NCBI GenBank assembly: GCA_016717165.1
Contig: JADKGA010000002.1
Span: 248,001-312,000 of the forward strand
Length of the DNA: 64,000 nucleotides
Direction: 5' to 3'
Origin: Candidatus Lutibacillus vidarii
GTDB taxonomy: Bacteria; Actinomycetota; Actinomycetes; Actinomycetales; Dermatophilaceae
In this document: positions 17,795-26,856 of the stretch, piece after piece
Layout: every line of letters starts with the position of its first letter
Position numbering within the stretch: position 1 is the stretch's first letter
Position numbers and translations under genes: made by a program
The notes under the pieces: model-generated
Seen by the model: only the letters and a program-made list of their open reading frames with translations
What the model was told of the DNA's origin: nothing
Databases searched by the model: none

Positions 17795-18660
17795 GTCCGT
17801 GCGTCGCCGCTGGACTTCGGCTCTCGTGTGGTCGCGGGCTTTCGCTTCGGTGCCGCGGCGGCCTCGGCGGTCGCCGGGTGGAGGTAGAGCCGACGCAGCG
17901 CGCGCCCCGCCTCACTAGAGGGGCGGACGAGCCGCAGGTGCGCATCGCAGCGCACCGCGAGCTCCTCGTAGGCAGCCTGTCCCATGAGCTCGATGAGCTC
18001 GACCCGACAGGACCGGAAGACCGGTTCGCGGGCGGTGTGCGCGGCCGGGTTGCTCGAGCAGTACCAATCGAGGTCGTGGCCGCCGGCCCCCCAGGCCCGC
18101 CGGTCGTACTCGGTGATGCTCACCTCGAGGTATGACGTCCCGTCGGGCAGCTCGACGGTGCGGTACGAGCGGCGGGTGGGCAGCTGCCAGCAGACGTCGG
18201 GCTTGAGCCGGTGCGGCTCCGCACCGGAGCGGATTGCGGCCGCGTGCAGGGCGCAGCCGGCGCCCCCCGTAAAGCCGGGCTGGTTGAGAAAGACGCAGCC
18301 CCCGTCGACGACGCGAGTCTTCCGAGAGCCGTCGGCGTCGTACTCCAGCCACACGGTGCGGTCCGACGCCTTACCCGGGTGGCGCTGCCAGTCGCGGGGG
18401 GTCAGCGCATCGACCGCAGCAGCGACCCGCTCGACGTCATCGTCGTCGGTGAAGTGCGCGCCCAGGGTGCAGCAGCCGTCGTGCGGACGGTCCGCGTAGA
18501 TGCCTGCACATCCGCCGCCGAAGGTGCACCGCCAGTTCGACGTCAGCCAGGTGAGGTCACAGCGGAACCGTTGCCCCGGCGTCGCTGGGTCGTCGAACTC
18601 GACCCAGACCCGGGCGATGTGCAGGGGCGTCTCGACCACGAGGACCAGGGTAGGGGCCAC
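17791..18660 (-). CDS. Cys-rich conserved protein, YkgJ/DUF3109-like metal-binding pattern
   Basis: A 289-residue soluble protein with clustered cysteines: CTFGGGC at about 46-52, CC near 63, then CVFLNQPGFTGGAGC and KPDVCWQLP. This order (cysteine cluster, then a GC-ALH segment, then KP-x-x-C) resembles the zinc/iron-chelating YkgJ and DUF3109 families. The C-terminal about 40 residues are Ala/Lys/Arg rich. It is the first gene of a two-gene unit with the methyltransferase. The function is unknown; a metal or iron-sulfur site is inferred from cysteine spacing only. Confidence 0.6.
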   Translation of the reverse strand: MAPTLVLVVETPLHIARVWVEFDDPATPGQRFRCDLTWLTSNWRCTFGGGCAGIYADRPHDGCCTLGAHFTDDDDVERVAAAVDALTPRDWQRHPGKASDRTVWLEYDADGSRKTRVVDGGCVFLNQPGFTGGAGCALHAAAIRSGAEPHRLKPDVCWQLPTRRSYRTVELPDGTSYLEVSITEYDRRAWGAGGHDLDWYCSSNPAAHTAREPVFRSCRVELIELMGQAAYEELAVRCDAHLRLVRPSSEAGRALRRLYLHPATAEAAAAPKRKPATTREPKSSGDART

Positions 18661-18852
18661 GTGGCCGAGGCTCCACCCGCGCCTCCTGGAGGAGTCTTGG
18701 CGCCCACTTGACGATCACTTAGTGAAACCCGACCTCGTTGTTGTTTGACCGGATGCTGTCATAGAGGGAGGGCAAGGCCGCCTGATTGGCGTCCCCAACC
18801 GGTCGATGCTCGTCCCCAGGCATCGACACCCGAGTAAGAACGAGGTGGCCCG

Positions 18853-19026
18853 ATGCTCGTGCTCCTCCTCGCAGTTCCCGCTCTCCTCCTCGTCGTCGCG
18901 ATTGTCTCGATGGTCGCGTCGTGGCAGACGACCGGTAACGAGATGGACCGGCTGTTCGCAACCCTGGCCCCTGCTCCGAGCGGCGTGTCCCCCGCCGTGT
19001 CGGCTCGGCAGACGGTTCTGGGCTGA
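18853..19026 (+). CDS. Small single-pass membrane protein (57 residues)
   Basis: A short open frame that begins MLVLLLAVPALLLVVAIVSM, a strong hydrophobic segment (residues 1-22), followed by a polar tail ending ARQTVLG. A GAGGTGG lies six bases before the ATG. A perfect 14-base-arm hairpin begins directly after the stop codon, which supports a real, separately terminated transcript. I know no family for it. Confidence 0.55.
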   Translation: MLVLLLAVPALLLVVAIVSMVASWQTTGNEMDRLFATLAPAPSGVSPAVSARQTVLG

Positions 19027-19058
19027 CGTCAAGGCGCCCCCATCGGGGCGCCTTGACG
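19027..19058 (+). terminator. Strong hairpin terminator
   Basis: Perfect 14-base arms (CGTCAAGGCGCCCC and its complement) around a four-base loop CATC, starting at the base after the stop of the 57-residue membrane protein. Confidence 0.85.
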
Positions 19059-19201
19059 GAACCCATCGCCGCCAGGGCGACCGCGCCCGACCTGGGCCGA
19101 TCTCCCTGCAGCGCCTCGGCACCGCTGGCCGACGCGGTCGTCACCCGGGAACCCCGAGGTCGCGCCTGACCCTTCCCTCCTCTCGCGGCTAGTCTTCAGC
19201 C

Positions 19202-20023
19202 ATGCCCTCGGGTGCTCAGCCACGCACCTCGCGCGTCATCATGTCGACCGCGTCGGCATTCCCCCTGGGGTGCGAGCCCGCCTTCGAGCTCGCCGCTGGA
19301 CTGGGGTATGACGGTGTCGAGGTCATGGTCTGGACCGACCCGGTCAGCCAGGACCCGACCGCGCTCGCAGCGCTCAGCGCCCGCTACGACATACCCGTGC
19401 TTGCCGTTCATGCCCCGACTTTGCTGCTCACCCAACGGGTGTGGGGGACCGCCGACCCGTGGACCAAGGTCGACCGCTCGGTGGACCTCGCCGAGCAGCT
19501 CGGTGCTGGCACGGTCGTCGTCCATCCCCCCTTCCGGTGGCAGCGGGACTATGCGGGCGGCTTCGTCGACGGCGTGGCGCGACGCGAGGCCGAGCGCGGC
19601 GTGCCGATCGCCGTGGAGAACATGTACCCGTGGCGGGCCAGGGGCCGCGAGCTGATGGCTTACCTGCCTGGCTGGGACCCGGTCCCACACGGTTACGACC
19701 ATGTGACCCTCGACCTCTCCCACGCGGCCTCGGCCGGTTCGGATGCCCTCGTCATGGCCGAGGAGCTCGGCCCGCGGCTGCACCACATCCACCTCGCCGA
19801 CGGCTCTGGCAGCCCGCGCGACGAGCACCTCGTCCCGGGGCTGGGGAACCAACCCTGCGGGGAGCTGCTCGAGTCGCTCGCAGGCTCGGGCTTCACCGGT
19901 CTGGTCACCGTGGAGGTCTCGACCCGCAAGTCCGGCGAGACCGAGCGGGTCGACGCGCTCGCCCAGTCGTTGGCCTTCGCCCGGCTCCACCTGGCGCCCG
20001 TCGTCGGCGCGGGCCGGGTCTGA
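19202..20023 (+). CDS. Sugar phosphate isomerase/epimerase family (TIM barrel)
   Basis: A 273-residue AP-endonuclease-2-type TIM barrel. Metal-ligand candidates are the Glu in AVENMYP, the Asp/His in VTLDLSHA, HHIHLADG, and the Glu near the end in VTVEVSTRK. In M. tuberculosis the corresponding position beside the proC cluster also holds a member of this family. The reaction is unknown: members are xylose-isomerase-like isomerases, epimerases or phosphodiesterases. It runs in the same direction as the proline genes, with an 87-base gap to the next start. Confidence 0.85.
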   Translation: MPSGAQPRTSRVIMSTASAFPLGCEPAFELAAGLGYDGVEVMVWTDPVSQDPTALAALSARYDIPVLAVHAPTLLLTQRVWGTADPWTKVDRSVDLAEQLGAGTVVVHPPFRWQRDYAGGFVDGVARREAERGVPIAVENMYPWRARGRELMAYLPGWDPVPHGYDHVTLDLSHAASAGSDALVMAEELGPRLHHIHLADGSGSPRDEHLVPGLGNQPCGELLESLAGSGFTGLVTVEVSTRKSGETERVDALAQSLAFARLHLAPVVGAGRV

Positions 20024-20110
20024 CGTCCAGCGGCCCGGCGCGACCCGATAGCCTGGGCGGTGACGGCGCCGTCGCGACGCCGCCGTTGTCGGTCAGAAAG
20101 GACCAGCGCC

Positions 20111-21061
20111 GTGGGTGCCAGCGACCTGTTGCGGACCTCGCTGCTCAAGCTCTCCACCCAGCATGTCGTGCGGGACACGATCGAGAAGGCCCCGGTGAGC
20201 CGCTCCGTGGTCCGCCGCTTCGTGCCGGGCTCGCGTACCGAGGACGCGGTCGATGCGGTTGGCGCCCTGCGCGGCACCGGTCGCCTCGCGACGATCGACT
20301 ATCTCGGCGAGGACACCCTCGACCTCGCCCAGGCCCGGGCGACCCGGGACGCCTACCTCAACCTGCTGGCCCAGCTGTCCGCCCGTGAGTACACCGAGGG
20401 CGGCGCTGCGGAGGTCTCGGTCAAGCTCAGCGCCCTGGGGGCCGCCCTGCCCGGCGACGGGCCGGCGATCGCCCTCGAGCATGCCCGGGAGATCTGCCAG
20501 AGTGCCACGCTCGTCGGGACCACGGTCACCGTCGACATGGAGGACCACACGACGACCGACGCGACCCTGGAGGCGGTCCGCGAGCTGCGGCGGGACTTCC
20601 CCACCACCGGTGTCGTCCTCCAGGCGTACCTGCACCGCACCGAGGCGGACTGCCGCGACGTGGCCGGGCCGGGTTCTCGGGTCCGGCTGTGCAAGGGCGC
20701 GTATGCCGAGCCGGCCTCGGTCGCCTTCCAGAGCGCCTCCGAGGTGGACCGGTCCTATGTCCGCTGCCTCAAGGTGCTCATGGCCGGCCAGGGCTACCCG
20801 ATGATCGCCTCCCACGACCCGCGGCTCATCGAGATCGCCGGCGCCCTCGCGGCAAAGGCCGGTCGGGACCCGCACTCCTTCGAATACCAGATGCTCTATG
20901 GCATCCGCCCCGAGGAGCAGAAACGCATCGCGGACCGCGGCGACCAGATGCGGGTCTACGTCCCCTATGGCGACCAGTGGTATGGCTACCTCATGCGCCG
21001 GATGGCCGAGCGCCCGGCGAATGTCACCTTCTTCCTCCGCGGGCTGGCGACCAAGGGCTGA
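20111..21061 (+). CDS. Proline dehydrogenase
   Basis: FAD-dependent proline dehydrogenase (PRODH domain), 316 residues, monofunctional. It oxidises proline to pyrroline-5-carboxylate and feeds electrons to the quinone pool, which is menaquinone here. Conserved segments are VSVKLSALG, VTVDMEDH, LQAYLHRTEAD, VRLCKGAY (a flavin/substrate segment), MIASHDPRLIE, FEYQMLYGIR and VRVYVPYG-type strands, all in the usual barrel order. The GTG at 20111 has AAAGGA upstream. It lies 17 bases from proC, the biosynthetic reductase acting on the same intermediate in the opposite direction. No pyrroline-5-carboxylate dehydrogenase is adjacent. Confidence 0.95.
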   Translation: MGASDLLRTSLLKLSTQHVVRDTIEKAPVSRSVVRRFVPGSRTEDAVDAVGALRGTGRLATIDYLGEDTLDLAQARATRDAYLNLLAQLSAREYTEGGAAEVSVKLSALGAALPGDGPAIALEHAREICQSATLVGTTVTVDMEDHTTTDATLEAVRELRRDFPTTGVVLQAYLHRTEADCRDVAGPGSRVRLCKGAYAEPASVAFQSASEVDRSYVRCLKVLMAGQGYPMIASHDPRLIEIAGALAAKAGRDPHSFEYQMLYGIRPEEQKRIADRGDQMRVYVPYGDQWYGYLMRRMAERPANVTFFLRGLATKG

Positions 21062-21078
21062 CCGGCATACTTGGGGTC

Positions 21079-21903
21079 GTGACTGAGGCGACCACCGGCA
21101 TCACCGCCATCTTCGGAGCAGGCGTCATGGGCGAGACGCTGCTCTCCGGGCTGCTCCGCAGCGGCCGCGACCCGGGCTCGCTCGTCGTGGCCGAGCGGCG
21201 CGCGGACCATGCCGCGATGCTGCGCGACAAGTACGGCGTGGCCGTCCTGAGCAATGTCGAGGCCGCCCAGCAGGCCGACACCGTCGTCCTGGTCGTCAAG
21301 CCGCAGGACATGGACGGGCTGCTCGACGAGATCCGCGACCATATCGCGCCGGGCAACCTCGTCGTCTCGCTCGCCGCGGGGATCACCACGGCCTTTCTGC
21401 AGAGCCGGCTGCCCGAGGGGTCCTCGGTCGTGCGGGTCATGCCGAACACCCCGGCCCTGGTCGACCAGGGGATGGCCGCGATCTCGCCCGGCACACACTG
21501 CTCCCCGGAGCATCTCGCCGAGGCCGACGCCCTGCTCGCCTCGTGCGGCCTGGTCGTCACGGTCCCGGAGAAGTACCAGGACGCGGTGACCGCGATCTCC
21601 GGCAGCGGGCCGGCCTACATCTTCTATGTCGTCGAGGCGATGATCGAGGCCGGCGTGGTCCTGGGCCTGCCTCGGGCGACCTCGACCGAGCTCGTCGTCC
21701 AGACGCTCTACGGCGCAGCCACCATGCTCAAGGAGACCCGGCAGCACCCGACCGTGCTGCGCGAGCAGGTCTCCTCACCCGGCGGCACGACCGTCGCTGC
21801 GCTGCGTCAGCTCGACGACCACAAGGTGCGCGCCGCCTTCGTCACGGCGATGGAGGCCGCCGCCGCGCGGAGCAAGCAGCTCGCGTCGGGCCATGGGGAC
21901 TGA
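21079..21903 (+). CDS. proC: Pyrroline-5-carboxylate reductase
   Basis: The last step of proline synthesis, NAD(P)H-dependent. The N-terminal Rossmann segment is IFGAGVMGETLL, followed by VVLVVKPQDM, VRVMPNTPALV and the C-terminal helical dimer domain with ISGSGPAYIFYVVEAM and SPGGTT. The 274 residues are typical. The GTG start lies 17 bases after the proline dehydrogenase stop, so the two are co-transcribed. A compound hairpin follows. Confidence 0.97.
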   Translation: MTEATTGITAIFGAGVMGETLLSGLLRSGRDPGSLVVAERRADHAAMLRDKYGVAVLSNVEAAQQADTVVLVVKPQDMDGLLDEIRDHIAPGNLVVSLAAGITTAFLQSRLPEGSSVVRVMPNTPALVDQGMAAISPGTHCSPEHLAEADALLASCGLVVTVPEKYQDAVTAISGSGPAYIFYVVEAMIEAGVVLGLPRATSTELVVQTLYGAATMLKETRQHPTVLREQVSSPGGTTVAALRQLDDHKVRAAFVTAMEAAAARSKQLASGHGD

Positions 21904-21928
21904 CCCGCGCGCTGAGGTTGTGACCGAT

Positions 21929-21965
21929 CTGCTCCCCACCCGCGCTGTCGCGGTCCGGGGAGCAG
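21929..21965 (+). terminator. Compound hairpin after proC
   Basis: Outer arms CTGCTCCCC and its complement enclose an inner CCGCG-CTGT-CGCGG stem-loop. It lies 26 bases past the proC stop and just before the deacetylase-family gene. Confidence 0.75.
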
Positions 21966-21981
21966 CGATAGCGTCATCGGT

Positions 21982-23178
21982 ATGACGCGACCGACCGCCC
22001 GGGTTGTCTGGGACCCGGCGTTCACCGCGTACAACTTCGGGCCGGAGCACCCGATGGCGCCGATCCGGCTCGATCTCACCGCTCGCCTGTGCGATGCCCT
22101 CGGCCTGTTCGCGGCGGACGACGTCGAGGTCCACCTCCCCGGCGTCGCCTCGGACGAGGTCCTCCACACCGTGCACGACCCCGAGTTCGTCGAGGCCGTC
22201 CAGCGCGCCTCGTCCGACCCGACGCAGACCGACCTCGCCCGGGGTCTGGGCACCGAGGACGTCCCGACCTTCGAGGGCATGCACGAGTCCAGCGCCCGGA
22301 TCGTCGCGGGCTCGCTGGAGATGGCCCAGGCGGTATGGCGCGGCGAGATCGCGCACGGGGTGAACTTCTGCGGTGGGTTGCACCACGCGATGAGCGGCAA
22401 GGCGTCCGGCTTCTGCGTCTACAACGACATCGCCGTAGCGATCCAGTGGCTTCTCGACGCCGGGGTCGAGCGGGTCGCCTATATCGACATCGACGTCCAC
22501 CACGGCGACGGAGTCGAGGCGATCTTCTGGAACGACCCACGAGTGCTCACCGCGTCGATTCACGAGACCGGCCGGGCGCTCTTCCCGGGCACCGGGTGGC
22601 CCAGCGACATCGGTGGCGCAGGCGCCCCGGGGTCATCGGTCAACGTCGCGCTGCCGCCGGGGGTGACCGACGGGCCCTGGCTGCGCGCGCTCAACGCCGC
22701 GATCCTCCCGGTCGTCAAGGCCTTCCGGCCGCAGATCATCATCAGCCAGCACGGGGCCGACTCACACGCCGAGGACCCGCTGGCTCACCTCGCCCTGTCC
22801 GTCGACGCGCAGCGTGAGGCCGCCGACCAGATCCACCGGCTCGCCCACCAGCTCTGCGAGGGCCGTTGGGTCGCCCTCGGCGGTGGTGGCTATGAGGTCG
22901 TCGACGTCGTGCCGCGTACCTGGGCTCACCTCACCGCGATCGCCAGCCACCGGCCGGTCGACCCGCGCAGCGCCGTCCCGCAGGAGTGGCGCGACCACGT
23001 CGAGTCGCTCTTCGGGCGCTCCGGACCCGCGCGGATGAGCGACCTCGCGCCGGGGTCGGGGCTGTGGTGGCGGTCCTGGGACATGGGCTACGACCCGGCC
23101 AGCCCGGTTGACCGTGCCGTCATGGCCAGCCGTCAGGCGGTCTTCCCGCACCACGGCCTGGACGTCTGGTTCGACTAA
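21982..23178 (+). CDS. acuC: AcuC-like histone deacetylase-family amidohydrolase
   Basis: A 398-residue zinc deacetylase of the arginase/HDAC fold. The catalytic His pair is in GGLHHAM. The zinc ligands are in DIDVHHGDG (Asp, His) and the later Asp in QHGADSH. GGGGYE forms the active-site Gly turn. AcuC enzymes deacetylate acetyl-CoA synthetase in Bacillus, so control of acetate activation is a plausible role. That is notable because the eut operon downstream makes acetyl-CoA. I infer no direct link beyond proximity. Confidence 0.9.
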   Translation: MTRPTARVVWDPAFTAYNFGPEHPMAPIRLDLTARLCDALGLFAADDVEVHLPGVASDEVLHTVHDPEFVEAVQRASSDPTQTDLARGLGTEDVPTFEGMHESSARIVAGSLEMAQAVWRGEIAHGVNFCGGLHHAMSGKASGFCVYNDIAVAIQWLLDAGVERVAYIDIDVHHGDGVEAIFWNDPRVLTASIHETGRALFPGTGWPSDIGGAGAPGSSVNVALPPGVTDGPWLRALNAAILPVVKAFRPQIIISQHGADSHAEDPLAHLALSVDAQREAADQIHRLAHQLCEGRWVALGGGGYEVVDVVPRTWAHLTAIASHRPVDPRSAVPQEWRDHVESLFGRSGPARMSDLAPGSGLWWRSWDMGYDPASPVDRAVMASRQAVFPHHGLDVWFD

Positions 23179-23381
23179 GACCGCAGGGTCGTGGTCGCCG
23201 TGCGAAGCCCGCGCGGGGGCGGCATACCGGTGGGTTGTCGGGTGGGAATGCCAACCTGTGATGGTCCACCATCTTCCCACGAGTTAACTCCTGCCCCTAA
23301 GGTTTCGTACTGGCACGCATGTGGAGGTCCGCCGACGGGGAAGTTGGCGCTGCACGCGTGAAGCAAGGGATCGAGGAGAAC

Positions 23382-23582
23382 ATGTCGAACGAGCGTCAGC
23401 TCGCCCAGGTGCGGTTCCTGACCGTCGCCGAGGTCGCCTCGATCATGCGCGTGTCGAAGATGACGGTGTACCGCCTCGTCCACGCTGGGGACCTCCCGGC
23501 GGTGCGGGTGGGCCGCTCGTTCCGAGTTCCCGAGGACGCCGTACACACCTACCTCCAGGGGTCCTTCATCGACACCGCGTGA
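23382..23582 (+). CDS. Excisionase-family helix-turn-helix DNA-binding protein
   Basis: A 66-residue MerR/excisionase-type winged helix: FLTVAEVASIMRVSKMTVYRLVHAGDLPAVRVG, then SFRVPEDAV. The same protein sits between proC and bS22 in M. tuberculosis (Rv0500A), so it belongs to the core cluster rather than a phage. The ATG at 23382 has GAGGAGAA upstream. A hairpin terminator follows. The target is unknown. Confidence 0.9.
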   Translation: MSNERQLAQVRFLTVAEVASIMRVSKMTVYRLVHAGDLPAVRVGRSFRVPEDAVHTYLQGSFIDTA

Positions 23583-23608
23583 CGAACCGACGACCACTGA
23601 ACTGCCTT

Positions 23609-23643
23609 CGTGGGGCGGCCTCCTGACCGGGGGCCGCCCCACG
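23609..23643 (+). terminator. Hairpin terminator after HTH gene
   Basis: Perfect 12-base arms CGTGGGGCGGCC and its complement with an 11-base loop, 26 bases after the HTH gene. Confidence 0.8.
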
Positions 23644-23760
23644 GTGTCTGTGCCGGTCCGGTCGGTGACGGGTACGCCGGGCCGGGACGTGACCGGGTAG
23701 GCTGCGCCCAGCAGGTTGGCGCACCGCGGGAGCGGTGCCGGAGAAGACATCGAGGACGAC

Positions 23761-23859
23761 ATGGGTTCGGTCATCAAGAAGCGTCGCAAGCGGATGGCGA
23801 AGAAGAAGCACCGCAAGCTGCTCCGCAAGACGCGTCACCAGCGCCGCAACCGCAAGTAG
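23761..23859 (+). CDS. 30S ribosomal protein bS22 (AURKAIP1/COX24 domain)
   Basis: A 32-residue, extremely basic protein MGSVIKKRRKRMAKKKH..., ending RRNRK. This is the small actinobacterial ribosomal protein bS22, seen at the 30S decoding region in mycobacterial ribosome structures. The same gene (Rv0500B) lies at this position in M. tuberculosis. GAGGAC precedes the ATG. It is easily missed because of its length. Confidence 0.93.
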   Translation: MGSVIKKRRKRMAKKKHRKLLRKTRHQRRNRK

Positions 23860-23897
23860 GGCCGCAGCGGCCCTCGACCTGCCGTCGGCGGGTCGAG
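23858..23897 (+). terminator. Tandem hairpins after bS22
   Basis: A perfect palindrome AGGGCCGC-A-GCGGCCCT starts inside the stop codon. A second hairpin with arms CTCGACC/GGTCGAG follows immediately (23873-23897). Together they look like a terminator pair for bS22. Confidence 0.65.
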
Positions 23898-23971
23898 CCG
23901 GCCGAGGTTACTCACCGGTAGCATGACTGTGTGGAGCGCCTGGCTCCGTCATCGGCGATGGGAGGCTGCTT

Positions 23972-25318
23972 GTGACTGAGGTCGTCCTCATCACCGGCGT
24001 GTCCCGCTATCTCGGCGGGCTCTTCGCCACGCGCCTGAGTGCCGACCCGTCCATCGGGCGGATCATCGGCGTCGACGTCATCCCCCCGACGCACCCGATC
24101 GGCCGCGCCGAGTTCATCCGTGCCGACATCCGTGGGCCGATGCTCGGCCGGATCATCGCGCAGTCCGGCGTGGACACGGTCGTCCACATGAATGTCATCG
24201 CGACGCCGACCACCGCGGGCGGGCGGGTCACCCAGAAAGAGACCAACGTCATCGGGACGATGCAGCTGCTCGCGGCCTGCCAGAAGGCCGACAGCGTGCG
24301 CCGCCTCGTCGTGAAGTCCTCTGCGGCGGTCTACGGGTCGAGCTCGCGTGACCCCGCGATGTTCAGCGAGGACATGGGGCCCAAGGTCATGCCTCGCAGC
24401 GGCTTCGGCAAGGACTCGGTCGAGGTCGAGGGATATGTCCGCGGCTTCTCGCGCCGTCGCCCGGACGTCGAGATCACCATGCTGCGCCTGGCGAATGTCA
24501 TCGGCCCGGGCATCCGGACCGCGATGACCGACTACTTCTCGCTGCCCGTCGTCCCTGTGCCCTTCGGCTTCGACGCGCGGCTGCAGTTCCTCCACGAGGC
24601 CGACGCGATCGAGGCGATCTACCTCGCGACGACCGGCCCATCCGTCGGCATCGTCAATGTCTCCGGTGACGGGGTGATCACCGTCCTGCAGGCCGCGGCG
24701 CTCGCGAAGCGCCCGGTCGCCTTCATCCCGATGATTGGCTCCGACCTCATGGGGTCGGTCGTCAAGCGTGCCGGGCTGGCCGACTTCTCGCCCGACCAGC
24801 TGGCCCTGCTCGCGCACGGCCGGGGTCTGGACACCACCCGGATGCGGGCCGTCCTCGGGTTCTCGCCGACCCTGACCACCCGCGAGGCCTTTCTCACGTA
24901 CGCAGAGAACCTCTCGCCGGTCATCCCGGGGGCCGAGCAGGCGCTCGACACCGCGCTGCATGTCGCCGCCTCCGGCGCCGGAGTCGTCGGCGAGGTCATG
25001 GGCAAGGTCACCGCGCTGCTCCGCTCGGGTGCCACCGGTTTTCCGGGCCGGCTCGACCTGCCGTTCACCGGCCGGCCAGCATCCCCCGCTGAGCGGGTGA
25101 ACGTCGCCCCCCGGCCTGCCGCCGCCGCTCCGGCGGGTGGTCAGGGCGGAGGCGCGACTGACAGCACCGGCGGAGCTGGCGGAGCAACTGCCGCGGTGAC
25201 CGGACGTCGTCCGTCCCGCCGGGCCATCTCCGACGCGGTCCGGACCCCGCAGCGCACCAGCGAGCTGGCCCGGCGAGAGCGGTCCGCGCTGCGGGTCGTG
25301 GAGGGTGAGGACCGATGA
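23972..25318 (+). CDS. NAD-dependent epimerase/dehydratase (Rv0501/GalE2-like)
   Basis: A 448-residue extended short-chain dehydrogenase. The Rossmann entry is VVLITGVSRYLGGLF (a departure from the GxxGxxG spacing of classic GalE), followed by SSAAVYGSSSRDPAMF and the LRLANVIGPG strand. The catalytic Tyr of the usual YxxxK is not obvious (GFGKDSVEVEGYV), so enzymatic activity is uncertain. The last about 100 residues are Ala/Gly/Pro-rich and basic. The start is GTG at 23972. The stop overlaps the ATG of the acyltransferase by 4 bases, the same pair as Rv0501/Rv0502 in M. tuberculosis. Confidence 0.85.
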   Translation: MTEVVLITGVSRYLGGLFATRLSADPSIGRIIGVDVIPPTHPIGRAEFIRADIRGPMLGRIIAQSGVDTVVHMNVIATPTTAGGRVTQKETNVIGTMQLLAACQKADSVRRLVVKSSAAVYGSSSRDPAMFSEDMGPKVMPRSGFGKDSVEVEGYVRGFSRRRPDVEITMLRLANVIGPGIRTAMTDYFSLPVVPVPFGFDARLQFLHEADAIEAIYLATTGPSVGIVNVSGDGVITVLQAAALAKRPVAFIPMIGSDLMGSVVKRAGLADFSPDQLALLAHGRGLDTTRMRAVLGFSPTLTTREAFLTYAENLSPVIPGAEQALDTALHVAASGAGVVGEVMGKVTALLRSGATGFPGRLDLPFTGRPASPAERVNVAPRPAAAAPAGGQGGGATDSTGGAGGATAAVTGRRPSRRAISDAVRTPQRTSELARRERSALRVVEGEDR

Positions 25319-26847
25319 CCGATCTGCCCACACCAGCGCGCTCCACCAGCGCCGCATCGGCGCTGGCCAGGGGCGCCGCCCGGGCCGGTGGCGAGCGGGC
25401 CCGTCGGGTCAGCACGCCGTTGCTGGGGTCCTCGGCCGCAGTCCCAACCCGTCCCACGGTTGCTCCTGCGCCGGCGCCCGCCCCCACGTCGCGCACGCCT
25501 CGCCCCATGAAGGTCCAGGCACCGCCCTCGGTCACCCCGACCGAGCCGGTCCTCCGTGCGGAACCGCCGACGGCCGCGCCTCTCACCTCGGCGGCAGCGT
25601 CGGCCACGCCGGCCGCACCTCACACCCCGCCGGCAGCGCCGGCCTCGCCGACGGCGTCCGCGACCCGGCGCCGGCCGAGAGCGTCAAGCGACCCGGCACG
25701 GGCCTTGGTGTCCCAGGCGGCGGCCCGCTCCGCGGCCCCGCGTCGGCCCTCGGCACCGCAGGCGCCCGGCGTCAGCGGGACCCGCCCCACTGCCCCCATC
25801 CGCCCGACCGTGCCGCCCCGGCATCGCCCCCAGCCGGTGGCCAAGGTCGCCCCACTCGGGCCCGCCCCCGTCCCCGGACCGATCCGGCCGGCAGACACCG
25901 AGCCGTCGTCCCAGATGCGTGCGACCGCCGGGCTCGACCTCGCCGAGCTGCTCGAGATGGCCATCGCGCTGCTCCGCTCGGTCGGCAGCGCCGCAGGCCT
26001 GTCACCGGACGAGGTGGAAAAGCAGGTCGCCGCGACGCTGGCCTTCGTGCGTCGCCGGCTCGTCGGCGACTACTCGGTGGACGCCTTCGGCTTCGACGAG
26101 GACTTCACCGACAATGTCTACCTCCCACTGCTTCGCCCGCTGTACTCGAAGTGGTTCCGCGTTGAGGTCAGTGGCATCGAGAACCTCCCCCGTGAGGGCG
26201 GCGCGCTGCTCGTCGCCAACCACTCCGGGACGGTCGCGCTCGACTCGCTGATGACCCAGGTGGCCGTCCACGACGAGCACCCGGCGCATCGGCACCTGCG
26301 GATGCTCGGGGCCGACCTCGTCTTCGAGACCCCGCTCATCGGCGAGGTTGCCCGCAAGTCCGGATCGACCCTGGCCACCCAGTCCGACGCCGAGCGGTTG
26401 CTCAGCTCCGGCGAGCTCGTGGGTGTCTGGCCCGAGGGCTTCAAGGGCATCGGCAAGCCGTTCAGCGAGCGCTACCGGCTGCAGCGCTTCGGCCGGGGCG
26501 GCTTCGTCTCCGCCGCGGTCCGCACCGGGGTGCCGATCATCCCGTGCTCGATCGTCGGCGCCGAGGAGATCTACCCGATCATCGGCAACATGAAGACCGT
26601 CGCCCGGCTCCTCGGGGTGCCCTTCGCCCCGGTCACGCCCACCTGGCCGCTGCTCGGACCGCTCGGGCTGATCCCGTTGCCGAGCAAGTGGCTCATCGAG
26701 TTCGGCGAGCCGGTCCACACCGGTCACCTCGGGCCGGCTGCCGCCGAGGACCCGATGCTCGTCTTCGACCTCACCGACCGGATCCGTGAGTCGATCCAGC
26801 AGACCCTCCACTCCCTGCTCCGGCAGCGCCGCAGCGCCTTCTTCTAG
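25315..26847 (+). CDS. PlsC-type lysophospholipid acyltransferase with long Pro/Ala-rich N-terminus
   Basis: A 510-residue protein. Residues 1 to about 200 are low-complexity Pro/Ala/Thr with scattered Arg. The acyltransferase domain (about 255-500) has the NHxxxxD block in VANHSGTVALDS and the EG block in VGVWPEGFKGIGKP. FGEPVHTGHL lies near the end. It transfers acyl chains to lysophosphatidic acid or a related glycolipid on the inner membrane face. Its partner is the overlapping upstream epimerase. The disordered N-terminus is absent from short PlsC enzymes. Confidence 0.88.
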   Translation: MTDLPTPARSTSAASALARGAARAGGERARRVSTPLLGSSAAVPTRPTVAPAPAPAPTSRTPRPMKVQAPPSVTPTEPVLRAEPPTAAPLTSAAASATPAAPHTPPAAPASPTASATRRRPRASSDPARALVSQAAARSAAPRRPSAPQAPGVSGTRPTAPIRPTVPPRHRPQPVAKVAPLGPAPVPGPIRPADTEPSSQMRATAGLDLAELLEMAIALLRSVGSAAGLSPDEVEKQVAATLAFVRRRLVGDYSVDAFGFDEDFTDNVYLPLLRPLYSKWFRVEVSGIENLPREGGALLVANHSGTVALDSLMTQVAVHDEHPAHRHLRMLGADLVFETPLIGEVARKSGSTLATQSDAERLLSSGELVGVWPEGFKGIGKPFSERYRLQRFGRGGFVSAAVRTGVPIIPCSIVGAEEIYPIIGNMKTVARLLGVPFAPVTPTWPLLGPLGLIPLPSKWLIEFGEPVHTGHLGPAAAEDPMLVFDLTDRIRESIQQTLHSLLRQRRSAFF

Positions 26848-26856
26848 GACGAGCCC

